Assembly: GCA_019058365.1 (NCBI GenBank)
Contig: JAHPZE010000012.1
Location: 13,451 to 77,450 of the forward strand
DNA length: 64,000 bases
Origin: Promethearchaeota archaeon
GTDB lineage: Archaea; Asgardarchaeota; Lokiarchaeia; Sigyniarchaeales; SOKP01
Direction: 5' to 3'
Shown piece after piece: positions 49,565 through 59,761 of this stretch. Numbering within the stretch: the first letter of the stretch is position 1; every line of letters begins with the position of its first letter. The position numbers and the translations under genes are program-made. The notes beneath the pieces are model-generated. The model did not search any database and had not been told where the DNA came from. It saw only the letters and a list, made by a program, of their open reading frames with translations.

Positions 49565-50365
49565 ATGGATAAAGATAATAAAAAAGTGGCATTAGTAACT
49601 GGCAGTACTCATGGAATAGGAGAAAGCATTATTTTAGAGCTTGCCAAAATTGGATTTTCAATAGTCATAAATGGGGCTTCAACTAAAGAGTTGCCAAATG
49701 ATTATAAAAATAAACTAAAAGAGATCTTTAAAGGAGAGCTTGAAGATAAATATATTTATATTCAAGCTAATGTAGGGAAAACAGAAGATCGAAAGAAGTT
49801 AGTTGATGGAATTAAGAAAAAATTCAATCGTATAGATGTGTTAGTGAATAATGCAGGAGTTGGACCTATTCAAAGAGGGGAAATGTTAGAAATGACAGAA
49901 GAATCCTATGATAGAGTAATGGGAATCAATCTTAAGGGTCCATTTTTCTTAACTCAAACTATAGCCAAATGGATGATTGAACTTAATGAGACTCTCAAGG
50001 ATGAATATCAGCCATATATAATAAATATATCTTCTATAAGCAGATACACAGTTTCACTCAATAGGGGGGAATACTGTATTTCTAAAGCAGGAATGACAAT
50101 GATGACTAAACTCTTTGCAGTAAGATTAGCTGAAGAAGGTATTCCGGTATTTGAGATATCACCTGGTATAATAGATACTCCTTTAACAAAACCTAGGTAT
50201 GAAATGTATGATAAATTAATTAATGAAGGAGTTGCTCCAATTAAAAGATGGGGAACACCAATTGATATTGCAAAACCAGTAGTTGCTATCGTAAGTTGTT
50301 TAATACCATTCTCTACAGGTACAGTTCTGGATATAGATGGAGGATTTCATCTTCACCGATTATGA
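49565..50365 (+). CDS. Short-chain dehydrogenase/reductase
   Basis: KVALVTGSTHGIGESIILELAK, VLVNNAGVGPIQRGE, YIINISSISRYT, GEYCISKAGMTMMTK. Confidence 0.94.
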   Translation: MDKDNKKVALVTGSTHGIGESIILELAKIGFSIVINGASTKELPNDYKNKLKEIFKGELEDKYIYIQANVGKTEDRKKLVDGIKKKFNRIDVLVNNAGVGPIQRGEMLEMTEESYDRVMGINLKGPFFLTQTIAKWMIELNETLKDEYQPYIINISSISRYTVSLNRGEYCISKAGMTMMTKLFAVRLAEEGIPVFEISPGIIDTPLTKPRYEMYDKLINEGVAPIKRWGTPIDIAKPVVAIVSCLIPFSTGTVLDIDGGFHLHRL

Positions 50366-50379
50366 TTTTTTATTAAGAG

Positions 50380-50874
50380 TTAAAAATATTTTTTAAAATT
50401 TCTTACAGGGCAATTCTCTTTATTACTACATTTTGGGCATAGAATTGGCCATGCTATTGTTGCATATATGAGGAAGCAAAAGGGAGGGATTAATGTAATC
50501 AAAAATAAAGATGACCATAATGAAATAATTATCACGATAAAGCTAAAAATAAAATTACCCATTCCTATTAAGGTATAAAATATTAAAGTAATTCTCATCA
50601 TTTTTCGGCTTATTTTTTCTTTTTTAATCAACTTTTTTGAGAGCAAAGCACCAAATAGTAATTGACTAGTTCCAGGACAGAAACGACCTTGATGAGGACA
50701 ATCATGACAAATAATTGCTATTAATAAATTCATTAAAATATAAAAAAAAATGAAAATCATTAAATAGATGATTGAAATAATACCAAGTAAAATTATAATC
50801 CCAAAAAAAGATATTATATAAAAAAGATCAATAATAACAGTATCTTTTAGTTTCCAATTATAGATATTATTCAT
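50380..50874 (-). CDS. Cysteine-containing multi-TM membrane protein
   Basis: IICHDCPHQGRFCPGTSQLLFGALL...WPILCPKCSNKENCPVRNF; about 4 TMs. Confidence 0.7.
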   Translation of the reverse strand: MNNIYNWKLKDTVIIDLFYIISFFGIIILLGIISIIYLMIFIFFYILMNLLIAIICHDCPHQGRFCPGTSQLLFGALLSKKLIKKEKISRKMMRITLIFYTLIGMGNFIFSFIVIIISLWSSLFLITLIPPFCFLIYATIAWPILCPKCSNKENCPVRNFKKYF

Positions 50875-50933
50875 TTTAACAACAAATAATAATCAGTTTT
50901 TTGTATAATATATAACTAACATTATAATAAAAT

Positions 50934-52955
50934 ATGAATGATTTTAATATCAAAGATCCTGAAGTTAAAGAATTTAATGCGATAATAATCGGATCCGGTG
51001 CTGCTGGATTAAATTGTGCTATTCATTTAACGCAAGAAGGTATAGATACTTCAAAAATCGCAATAATCACCGAAAAATTAGGTGGTGGAACTTCATTTAA
51101 TGCTGGTTCCGATAAACAGACATATTATAAAATGTCAATTTATGGAGATCAAGGTGATTCTCCTTATGAATTGGCTAAGGATCTTTATGCTGGAGGTGCC
51201 ATGCATGGTGATATTGCCTTAATTGAAGCGACCAATTCAATTAGAGAATTTTTTCATCTAGTTCAATTGGGGGTTCCTTTTCCATATGATGAATATGGAG
51301 GATTTGTAGGATACAAAACTGATAATGATCCTAAACAGAGAGCAACATCAATTGGTCCTTTTACTTCTCAAAAAATGGGGGAATGCCTATTAAACGCAGT
51401 TAAAGAGAAAAACATAAAAATTTTTGACAAACATTATGCCATAAAAATACTCGTTGATGATACTGCTGAAAAACCAGAAGCAATTGGATTAATCTGTATT
51501 GATTTAAATGAACTTTTAAATAATAAGAATATCGATACTTTACTCAGTTCTTTAAGAATTTTTAAAACAAGAAATATAATTATCGCGACTGGAGGTCCAG
51601 CAATATTATATAAAAATTCAGTTTATCCAGAATCTCAGAAAGGAACGACGAGTTTAGCTATTGAGGCAGGTTGTAAATTACAAAATTTAACAGAATCTCA
51701 ATTTGGATTGGCATCGACTAAATTTCGTTGGAATGTTTCTGGTTCATATCAACAAGTGATACCGCGGTATTTTTCTATTGATAATAATAATATCGAAAGA
51801 GAATTCCTCCTTGATGTTTTTCCTTCTTTTAGGGAACTATCAAAAGTAATCTTTTTAAAGGGCTATCAATGGCCTTTTAATGCTACATTGATCGAAGGAT
51901 CCAGTTCTTCTCTAATTGATTTAGCTGTGTTCCATGAGACAGAAATACTCAATAGACGAGTCTTCTTAGATTATACAAAAAATCCCAGCAATTTCAGTTT
52001 AGATGAGCTCCACCCCATAGCAAAAGAATATTTATACAAATCAAATTCTTTAGGAGATACACCAATTGATCGCCTAAGAACATTGAATGAGCAAGCAATT
52101 AATGTATACCATAAGCATGGTATCGATATCGCATTGGAACCTCTAGAAATAGCAGTATGTAATCAGCATCTTAACGGTGGAATATCATGTGATTTATGGT
52201 GGGAGTCAACAACGGTTAAACATCTCTTTGCTATAGGTGAGATTAATGGCAGTCATGGTATTTATAGACCTGGTGGAGCAGCGTTAAATGCAGGACAAGT
52301 AGGAGGATTAAGAGTCTCACAAAAAATTGCTCATTCAAATTATAAAAATCTAATCGAAAATCATAAGGTGTTCCAAAATAATCTCAAAAATGAATTAAGC
52401 AATATAAAAAATAAATTGTCAACAATGTTACAAAATTCAGTCTCTTCAAATAAGAGTTGTCTAACAACAATAGGTCTTTTAAATCAAATACAAAATAGAA
52501 TGTCCAAATTTGCTTCAATCATTCGTCCCTTGAATGGTCTTGAATCTGAATTTGATATTGTTAAAAATCAATTAAAATCCATTACGAATTTAATAGCATT
52601 AGAAAATGACACAGAAATTGTTGACTATTTCCGAGTAAAAGATGCTCTCCTTACTCAATTGTTCTTTTTAAAAGCTATTTTAGACTATCATCTTTCATAC
52701 GGAAGAAGTAGAGGTTCTTACTTAATTTTACGAGATAACCTGAATGATTCATTTTCAGAAATGTACATATTACCACCAGGCAAGCTCAAAGCATATAAAT
52801 TTATTCATAATAATTTAGATTTAACAAAAAAAATTCAAACACTCCAATGGAAAAATGAAGAAATAATTATCGAATGGGAGGAAACAAGAGAAATTCCGTC
52901 TGAATTTGGGTGGTTTGAAAATGTATGGAAAAAATTTGTAAAACAAAACTTATAA
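50934..52955 (+). CDS. FAD-dependent oxidoreductase of the fumarate reductase/succinate dehydrogenase/L-aspartate oxidase family
   Basis: FNAIIIGSGAAGLNCAIHLTQEG, NIIIATGGPAILYKNSVYPES, HLNGGISCDLWWESTTVKHLFAIGEINGSHGIYRPGGAALNAGQVGG. Confidence 0.92.
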   Translation: MNDFNIKDPEVKEFNAIIIGSGAAGLNCAIHLTQEGIDTSKIAIITEKLGGGTSFNAGSDKQTYYKMSIYGDQGDSPYELAKDLYAGGAMHGDIALIEATNSIREFFHLVQLGVPFPYDEYGGFVGYKTDNDPKQRATSIGPFTSQKMGECLLNAVKEKNIKIFDKHYAIKILVDDTAEKPEAIGLICIDLNELLNNKNIDTLLSSLRIFKTRNIIIATGGPAILYKNSVYPESQKGTTSLAIEAGCKLQNLTESQFGLASTKFRWNVSGSYQQVIPRYFSIDNNNIEREFLLDVFPSFRELSKVIFLKGYQWPFNATLIEGSSSSLIDLAVFHETEILNRRVFLDYTKNPSNFSLDELHPIAKEYLYKSNSLGDTPIDRLRTLNEQAINVYHKHGIDIALEPLEIAVCNQHLNGGISCDLWWESTTVKHLFAIGEINGSHGIYRPGGAALNAGQVGGLRVSQKIAHSNYKNLIENHKVFQNNLKNELSNIKNKLSTMLQNSVSSNKSCLTTIGLLNQIQNRMSKFASIIRPLNGLESEFDIVKNQLKSITNLIALENDTEIVDYFRVKDALLTQLFFLKAILDYHLSYGRSRGSYLILRDNLNDSFSEMYILPPGKLKAYKFIHNNLDLTKKIQTLQWKNEEIIIEWEETREIPSEFGWFENVWKKFVKQNL

Positions 52956-53126
52956 TTAAATTTATTTCTATATTTTCTTTTCTTTTTTGGATAGATTAGG
53001 TATTCTTTAATAAATCGGAGTTATTAATTCTAGTCATCTTTTTGAAAAATAAGAAGATCATTTAATTAACCATAATAATTCCATGCATATAATATAAATA
53101 TTGATAATATGATGGATTTGTAGATT

Positions 53127-53969
53127 ATGAGTATGGATGGAAAAATATGTATGGTAACTGGTGCTAATTCTGGTATGGGTAAAGCAACAGCTATTGGTTT
53201 AGCAAAAATGAATGCTACTGTAGTAATGGTTTGTCGTAATAAAGAACTTGGAGAAAATACCCGAGAAGAAATAATCAATCAAACAGGAAATAAAAATATA
53301 AATTTATTACTCTGTGATTTATCGTCTCAAGAGCGGATTCGAAAACTTGTTAATGAATTTAAGCAAAAATATCAGAATTTACATGTATTAATAAATAACG
53401 CTGGGGTTATGCTGAAAAAGCGAGAAATATCTGTTGATGGAATTGAAATGAATTTTGCAGTGCACGTTCTCGCACCGTTTTTATTAACTAATTTATTGCT
53501 CGACCTTTTAAAAAAGAGTGCTCCAAGTCGCATTATTAATGTTGCTTCAGCAGCACATAAACGTGCAAAAATTGATTTTGATGATCTTCAAAGTGAAAAC
53601 AAGAAATATCGCTTATTTTCTGTATATGGAGTTTCAAAGTTAGCAGAAATATTATTTACTTATGAATTAAGTAGGAAATTAGAGGGAAGTGGAGTAACCG
53701 CAAATGCTGTTCATCCTGGGGTTGTGAATACTAATCTTGGTAGGAATCAGTCTAAATTTAGTCAAGGATTTTCAAGAGCTTTTTTTAAAAGCCCTGAGAA
53801 GGGAGCAGAAACTTCGATTTACTTAGCATCTTCCCCAGAAGTGGAAGGAATAACGGGGAAATATTTTATAAATAAAGAACAAAGGCAATCATCCGAAGAA
53901 TCCTATAATGAAGAACATGCTATGCGACTATGGAAGATACTCGCAGAAATGACAGGTTTGAATATTTAA
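53127..53969 (+). CDS. SDR, retinol-dehydrogenase (RDH11-14)-like
   Basis: ICMVTGANSGMGKATAIGLAKMNATVVMVCRNKELGE, LLLCDLSSQERIRKLV, LINNAGVMLKKRE, RIINVASAAHK, YGVSKLAEILFTYEL. Confidence 0.93.
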   Translation: MSMDGKICMVTGANSGMGKATAIGLAKMNATVVMVCRNKELGENTREEIINQTGNKNINLLLCDLSSQERIRKLVNEFKQKYQNLHVLINNAGVMLKKREISVDGIEMNFAVHVLAPFLLTNLLLDLLKKSAPSRIINVASAAHKRAKIDFDDLQSENKKYRLFSVYGVSKLAEILFTYELSRKLEGSGVTANAVHPGVVNTNLGRNQSKFSQGFSRAFFKSPEKGAETSIYLASSPEVEGITGKYFINKEQRQSSEESYNEEHAMRLWKILAEMTGLNI

Positions 53970-54046
53970 TAACTTTCTTTATTAGTAATTTTTCTTTTTT
54001 TAAATTAAAATCTAACTATTATTTGAACTATAAGATCTGATTTGTT

Positions 54047-54637
54047 ATGTTTCATAAGATACACGAATCTATAAAGAACCAAATGGAATATTTAGAAGAC
54101 TTAGACACAAAGGATAGGATCAATGGAACGCCAAGAATGAAAAGACTCCGTCAAATTCCCCCTGAGACGGGGAGATTTATATCAATTCTTGCTGCTAGTG
54201 CACCAAAAGGGGAATTTTTGGAAATAGGGACTAGTGCAGGGTATTCTGCCCTTTGGATAGGTTTAGCATGTCAACTCAATGGAAATAAACTATATACCTT
54301 TGAAATTTTAAAAGATAAAGCAGAATTAGCAAGGGAAACATTTGCGGCAACTAGTTTAAAGGAGGTAATCGAATTAATTGAAGGTGATGCTCGAGATTAT
54401 ATTCCAAATTATAAGAATATATCTTTTTGCTTTTTAGATGCTGAAAAAGAAGTTTATGAAGATTGCTATGGTCTAGTGATTCCAAATATGGTTAAAGGAG
54501 GTATTCTTGTTGCTGATAACGCAATTAATCACTATGAAACGTTAAAACCAATGTTGGATAAAGCACTTGCTGATGAACGAGTAGATGCTTTGATCGTGCC
54601 AATTGGAAAAGGGGAATTAGTGTGTAGGAAGATTTAA
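54047..54637 (+). CDS. O-methyltransferase family 3-like (CCoAOMT-type) SAM methyltransferase
   Basis: [73 protein letters not shown]. Confidence 0.9.
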   Translation: MFHKIHESIKNQMEYLEDLDTKDRINGTPRMKRLRQIPPETGRFISILAASAPKGEFLEIGTSAGYSALWIGLACQLNGNKLYTFEILKDKAELARETFAATSLKEVIELIEGDARDYIPNYKNISFCFLDAEKEVYEDCYGLVIPNMVKGGILVADNAINHYETLKPMLDKALADERVDALIVPIGKGELVCRKI

Positions 54638-54692
54638 AGTTCTATTGCAGATTCTTTATTGCATCTACTAAATTTAAGACATATCTTTGTTC

Positions 54693-55616
54693 CTAAGGAA
54701 GATTCCATATTTTTATAGTTTGATCAGTTGATCCACTGGCAATATATTTCCTATCAGGTGAAGCTGCAACTGTAAAAACTGCGCCCTTATGCCCGGTTAA
54801 AGTGTGGATTAATTGAAGTGAAGGTATTTCCCATATCTTTATTGTTTTATCCCCTGAGCCACTGATTAAATATTTTCCATCAGGAGTTAACGCAAGAGAA
54901 TACACTGAACTCTTATGACCCTCAAGTGTAGCTATCTTATCACCAGTAGAAAATTCCCAAACATGTATAAGTTTATTAAATGAACCACTAATGACATATT
55001 TCATGTCAGGGGTTATCACAAGTGAATGAATATCACCCAATTTTTTAGTCTTTAATTCTCTAATGTTATTTCTTGCTTCTATATCCCAAATATTAATAGC
55101 TTTTTTTGCTTTCACATATGCGATATAATTATTATCTGATGAGATGGCTAATGTCCTACTTACCCCACCAGTTTTAAATTTATCAATAACTTCCCCTGTT
55201 ACCAAATCCCATATGCGTATTCCACCATATGTGCTAGCTATTCCAATAATAAATTTACCATCAGTAGAAACATCGACTTTTGAAACAGCTCCTTTTGTTT
55301 TAGCTTCCCACACTAAGTTTCCAGATGAAAAATCCCACATTTTTATTCTAACATTCTCAATTCCGGTGATAATATATTGCCCATCAGGAGAAACTGCTAC
55401 ATCATTTACCCAACTAAAAGTGCCTGTAGTTGCTTTAATTTTTCTAATTTGACTACCAGATTCAATATCCCATATTTCAAAATAGTTTTTTGAAGCACAA
55501 ACAATATAATTCCCATCGGGGGTAAATTTTAATGAACTTATTGTTCCTTGGGTACCCATATCCTCTTTTTTCCTAATTGTTGTATGACTATAACTAGTTT
55601 CCATTTTTAAAACCAC
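54693..55616 (-). CDS. WD40-repeat protein (seven repeats)
   Basis: Seven WD-type blades ending FEIWDIES, IKMWDFSS, IRIWDLVT, INIWDIEA, IHVWEFST, IKIWEIPS, IKIWNLP. Confidence 0.95.
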   Translation of the reverse strand: MVLKMETSYSHTTIRKKEDMGTQGTISSLKFTPDGNYIVCASKNYFEIWDIESGSQIRKIKATTGTFSWVNDVAVSPDGQYIITGIENVRIKMWDFSSGNLVWEAKTKGAVSKVDVSTDGKFIIGIASTYGGIRIWDLVTGEVIDKFKTGGVSRTLAISSDNNYIAYVKAKKAINIWDIEARNNIRELKTKKLGDIHSLVITPDMKYVISGSFNKLIHVWEFSTGDKIATLEGHKSSVYSLALTPDGKYLISGSGDKTIKIWEIPSLQLIHTLTGHKGAVFTVAASPDRKYIASGSTDQTIKIWNLP

Positions 55617-55833
55617 TTTTAAATTTGGATTAATAATAATTATATGACTTAATATTATTTATACCTTCAATATCCAATTTAAAAACTTCTTAATAAAGCA
55701 AAAATTCTAAAATTAAATACTACTTTTGAAATATATTCATAAGGATATCAAGGATTTTTACTACTTCTTACCCTATTTTGCGTTTAATCAACCTTTCAAC
55801 GCATAAAATCCACGTTTTAAGAATCATAAAGTA

Positions 55834-55957
55834 CTTTGCGATACAAAGCTTTAAATATTCTCTTTCATATAATTTTAGTAGGACTTAAGAAAGTCTGTAA
55901 GGACTGAATTTAAGAAAATTTAAAATATATGGATTAGTTCAATTTAGGTTAGGTTAA
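55834..55957 (+). promoter_or_regulatory. Putative promoter/operator/leader of the ABC operon: palindrome, TATA-like box and leader hairpin
   Basis: CTTTG-CGATA-CAAAG (55834-55848) abutting TTTAAATA, then gactt-aaga-aagtc (5-bp-arm hairpin) before the first ORF. Confidence 0.5.
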
Positions 55958-55959
55958 AT

Positions 55960-56193
55960 ATGAAGAAAGAATCTATGTTTATAATTGGATCAAGTTCTTT
56001 AACAATATCCCTTATATTGGGTATGTTTCTACCAGATTTACCATTAATCGGCTTTTTTGAAGGGATGTTTATGGGAATTTCTTTAGCTATGAATATTTGT
56101 TTTCTAATTAGATATCGACTCGAAAAGAATGGCTTTAATGAAGAAAATAGCAGAAAAAGTGAATCACGAGGTGACCAATTTGGAGAAAGATAA
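55960..56193 (+). CDS. Small membrane protein (77 aa), first gene of operon
   Basis: MKKESMFIIGSSSLTISLILGMFLPDLPLIGFFEGMFMGISLAMNICFLIRYRLEKN; two TMs. Confidence 0.65.
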   Translation: MKKESMFIIGSSSLTISLILGMFLPDLPLIGFFEGMFMGISLAMNICFLIRYRLEKNGFNEENSRKSESRGDQFGER

Positions 56194-56386
56194 TCCATGT
56201 GGGATATGTATAGTTGGAATAATATTTGCTCTCTTAGAAATTTTCATAGTTATCGGAGAAAGTCTTGGATGGATTAGTTATAGCATGAATTTTGAATCGT
56301 TCCTATTTATAATTTTTCTTATATTCATCGTATCTTACGAAAATAAAAATCAAAATAAAAAAATTGAGGTAGAAAAATATGAGTAA
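56180..56386 (+). CDS. Small two-TM membrane protein (TTG start preferred; ORF opens at 56129)
   Basis: EKDNPCGICIVGIIFALLEIFIVIGESLGWISYSMNFESFLFIIFLIFIVSYENK; GAGGTG Shine-Dalgarno 6 nt before TTG at 56180. Confidence 0.6.
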   Translation: MEKDNPCGICIVGIIFALLEIFIVIGESLGWISYSMNFESFLFIIFLIFIVSYENKNQNKKIEVEKYE

Positions 56387-57212
56387 AATACACGCAATTA
56401 AAACCCAAAATCTTACCAAAAGTTTTGGAAATCTTCATGCTGTTAAAAAAGTAAATCTCAATATTCCTTATGGAAAAACTTACGGATTATTAGGACCAAA
56501 TGGTGCTGGAAAAACTACAACTGTAAGGATGCTCAATGCTATTATATCGAAAACCTCAGGAAATGCTTTTGTTGGAGGGTACGATATCGTAACCGAAAGT
56601 CAGAAAGTTAAAATGATATGCGGCTTTTTACCAGAATCCCCTGGATTATATTCTAAACTTACTGCCAAAGAATTCTTAGAATTTATTGGAGAATTATATT
56701 TTTTACCAAAGGATGTAATTTCCAATCGAATCAATGAATTAATAGAGTTATTTAATTTGGAAGGGCGAGAAAATGATCTTTTGGAAGGTTATTCAAGAGG
56801 AATGAAGCAGAAAGTCTGTCTATGTGCGGCTTTGATTCAAGATCCTGAAATATTATTTTTAGATGAGCCTACATCGAACTTAGATCCTGCTGCTGCTAGA
56901 ATGGTAAAAGATTTAATTTCTCAACTAGCTAAGAAAGCAGATAAGACAATTTTTATTTGTACCCATCTTCTTGATACAGCTGAAGAATTATGCGATATAA
57001 TTGGCATTATTATTGATGGACAACTAAAAATTGAAGGAACGCCAAAAGAAATAATTGAATCTGTTGGTGCTAAAGATTTAGAAGAAGCATATTTGAAAAT
57101 TACTGGAGCCTCTCATATGGATGATTTACTTAGCTGGCGAGAGGAGAATCCTAATAATAATGAATTTGGCAAGAATAAAAAAAATAAGAAGAAAGGTAAT
57201 AAATCGAGGTAG
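56379..57212 (+). CDS. ABC transporter ATP-binding protein
   Basis: GLLGPNGAGKTTTVRML (Walker A), YSRGMKQKVCLCAAL (signature), EILFLDEPTSNLD (Walker B), FICTHLLDTAEEL. Confidence 0.97.
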   Translation: MSKIHAIKTQNLTKSFGNLHAVKKVNLNIPYGKTYGLLGPNGAGKTTTVRMLNAIISKTSGNAFVGGYDIVTESQKVKMICGFLPESPGLYSKLTAKEFLEFIGELYFLPKDVISNRINELIELFNLEGRENDLLEGYSRGMKQKVCLCAALIQDPEILFLDEPTSNLDPAAARMVKDLISQLAKKADKTIFICTHLLDTAEELCDIIGIIIDGQLKIEGTPKEIIESVGAKDLEEAYLKITGASHMDDLLSWREENPNNNEFGKNKKNKKKGNKSR

Positions 57213-57219
57213 AATATAG

Positions 57220-58899
57220 ATGACGGTTTTAACAACTGAAGAAGTAATTGATTCAACTGTAACTGATATTAAGAGAAAGGAATCCCTCGCTCTAATACAA
57301 GAAAAAAGAAGTTTATGGAAAATAGTAGCGAAGAATGAGATAAGAATTAGGACAAGTAATTTCAGAAATCATCGTATTTTATTTTTCATGGTATTATATT
57401 CGGTTCTATTGATATGGGCGTTGATAATTGCTCCCTATCTCTTCGATTTATTTATGCCAACTTTAGCAGTTCAATTTTCCGATGTATTTAAACCTGTAGT
57501 TGCAATTATCATCGAATCTATCATGATGATGCTATTTTTAGTGCTTGTAATATACCCATTGAATAATGTGTACAAGGAAGACGAAATTGGATCTAAAGAA
57601 ACATTACTGTCGACACCAGTTAAGGCAAATGATATATTTTTAGGGGAACTTCTAGGCAAATCTCCGATATTTTCAATTTCGATCTTGATACTTGCTCCAA
57701 TTATCGTTGGATTGATAAACCCCATCATCAATTTGACTGTAATCCAGTATATCATAATATATGGAACAGTTTTCGGCTATGTTTACTTTGCTAATCTGAT
57801 AGGATCAATTATCGGAAGCTGGATTGAACATAAAATTTCGAAAAATGAAAAAGCAAGGGATTTAGGAAAGGCTTTGATATGGGTATTTACCATTGTTTTA
57901 GTTGTTATAATGTATGCGATAATGTTTTTCCTTAATTTCCTGTTGGAGCACCCTGAACTAAAAAATTGGTTGGCATTTTATCCCTCTCTATGGTTTTCAA
58001 ATATTATATTATACTCTATTGATCCAGTTTTAATCAACACGTTCATACTGAATATATGGATAAGTATTCTATTAGCCGTTGTTATTCCGACTATTACTTT
58101 ATATTTTTCATATAAAAAAGCTGAATCATTTTATACTTTAGAAGGAGGTATTGAAAAGAGCCGTATTACGATCATCGAGCATGAAAATCCATTTTATGTG
58201 CTTGTAAGTAAAATTTCCGGGCGTAAGTGGGGTGGCTTAATTGTCATACAACTAAAGAGATTTTTCAGGAAAAAAGCTAATATTGCTAGAATTGCTTATG
58301 TAGTAGGGCTTTTAGTTTTTATGAGTTGGTTTATTTCAAGAATGGTTGAAGATGCAATTATGATAGTTTTCAGCTCCACTATATTGATCGCTATAGGAGG
58401 GGGAATAGGAAGTATAATTGTAGGACATCTCGCTTTTGTTGATTCAAAAGATTTAATATGGGTCTATAAGCGATCTCCAAGAGGAATAAAAGCAGTTGTA
58501 TATTCTTATCTGCTAATGATGTTAATATTCAACATTTTCTTAGCACTATTTGTTACCACAATGCTTACAATATTCTCGAATATTGATCTTCTCAATACGG
58601 TGATTTTCTTTGTCGAATTTCTATTATTTGCGCAGATATCAATGTGTCAAGCTATGGGTCTTCAATGTATTTCTCCCGCTTTCGGAGAGAAAGATTCAAG
58701 CATGAGAGGAAATATGATGATCTCTATGTTACTTTTGCAACCATTAATGTTTTTGCCAATAGGATTATTGATATTCTTTAGTCCAGGGAGTGCTGAGCTG
58801 ATGAGATTAATTATACAAGCTCCTCTGTTTCTATATAATATCGGGGTGAGTCTTCCACTGTTGTATTTTGGTATGAAAAAATTGAATCGACTTGAGTAG
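57220..58899 (+). CDS. ABC transporter permease
   Basis: 559-aa polytopic membrane protein directly downstream of the ATPase with its own Shine-Dalgarno (gaggtagaatatagATG). Confidence 0.9.
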   Translation: MTVLTTEEVIDSTVTDIKRKESLALIQEKRSLWKIVAKNEIRIRTSNFRNHRILFFMVLYSVLLIWALIIAPYLFDLFMPTLAVQFSDVFKPVVAIIIESIMMMLFLVLVIYPLNNVYKEDEIGSKETLLSTPVKANDIFLGELLGKSPIFSISILILAPIIVGLINPIINLTVIQYIIIYGTVFGYVYFANLIGSIIGSWIEHKISKNEKARDLGKALIWVFTIVLVVIMYAIMFFLNFLLEHPELKNWLAFYPSLWFSNIILYSIDPVLINTFILNIWISILLAVVIPTITLYFSYKKAESFYTLEGGIEKSRITIIEHENPFYVLVSKISGRKWGGLIVIQLKRFFRKKANIARIAYVVGLLVFMSWFISRMVEDAIMIVFSSTILIAIGGGIGSIIVGHLAFVDSKDLIWVYKRSPRGIKAVVYSYLLMMLIFNIFLALFVTTMLTIFSNIDLLNTVIFFVEFLLFAQISMCQAMGLQCISPAFGEKDSSMRGNMMISMLLLQPLMFLPIGLLIFFSPGSAELMRLIIQAPLFLYNIGVSLPLLYFGMKKLNRLE

Positions 58900-59000
58900 A
58901 ACTATAGCTGAGAACGATAACTGAATATATCTATAACTTTCTTTTTTTTTAGATTATCAATTATAAAATAAAAAAAATTAAATCAAAGGAGGAGAAATAA

Positions 59001-59096
59001 ATGGATAAGATATTACTTTTAAGAATCATAATAATCATTGCATTTACAGCAATTTTTGTAGTGTTTCTTATGAATTTCGTAGATAATATATCTTAA
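59001..59096 (+). CDS. 31-aa single-TM microprotein (absent from the supplied ORF track)
   Basis: AAAGGAGGAGAAATAA-ATG then MDKILLLRIIIIIAFTAIFVVFLMNFVDNIS*; strong Shine-Dalgarno, in-operon. Confidence 0.7.
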   Translation: MDKILLLRIIIIIAFTAIFVVFLMNFVDNIS

Positions 59097-59110
59097 GATT
59101 TGATATTAAG

Positions 59111-59758
59111 GTGAAAAAAATAACAGAAAAGATTGATTTAAAGGAAATTGAGAAAAAAACATGGAGATCGACACTCGAAGATGGAATTTTAGATATTTAT
59201 TTTGGTATATTAGTTTTAGGTATTGGTATGGGTATGACCCTTAGTCATGTGTTGCCTAATCCTTTCGATATATTTATACCATTTATTTTTATTGGAATTG
59301 GGTTAGCTTTTTTTTTAACTGCAAAAAAATTTATTACTCAAACTAGATTAGGTGTTGTAAAATTTGGATTTAAACGAAAAGGGCGTAAAAGAAAGACGTT
59401 AATTGCATTATCTGTAAATTTTATAATTATGTTAATCCTATTTTTAATCCGATTTACTAACCCTGAATTAAGCTTAGAATTTCCAGGATATTTAGATGGA
59501 TTAATTTTGGGTTTACTCTTTATAACTGCTCCTGTATGTTTTGCAGCATATTTCTTAAAATATCCCCGTTTTTACTTTACCGGTTTACTGGTGGGAGTAA
59601 GTTTCTTTTTATCAGATTTATTCTCAATTTTTATACCCGAACCTTTTGATACTTTAATAGTATTTGGCCTTTTAAGTGGTATAATAATAATTATGGGGAT
59701 TGTATTTTTAATCAAATTTCTCCGGAAATACCCATTATCTAAAGAGGAGATGGCTTAA
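59111..59758 (+). CDS. Tandem-paralogue membrane protein A
   Basis: KIDLKEIEKKTWRSTLEDGILDIYFGILVLGIGMGMT...TRLGVVKFGFKRKGRKRKTL...LRKYPLSKEEMA; GTG start. Confidence 0.85.
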   Translation: MKKITEKIDLKEIEKKTWRSTLEDGILDIYFGILVLGIGMGMTLSHVLPNPFDIFIPFIFIGIGLAFFLTAKKFITQTRLGVVKFGFKRKGRKRKTLIALSVNFIIMLILFLIRFTNPELSLEFPGYLDGLILGLLFITAPVCFAAYFLKYPRFYFTGLLVGVSFFLSDLFSIFIPEPFDTLIVFGLLSGIIIIMGIVFLIKFLRKYPLSKEEMA

Positions 59759-59761
59759 AAA

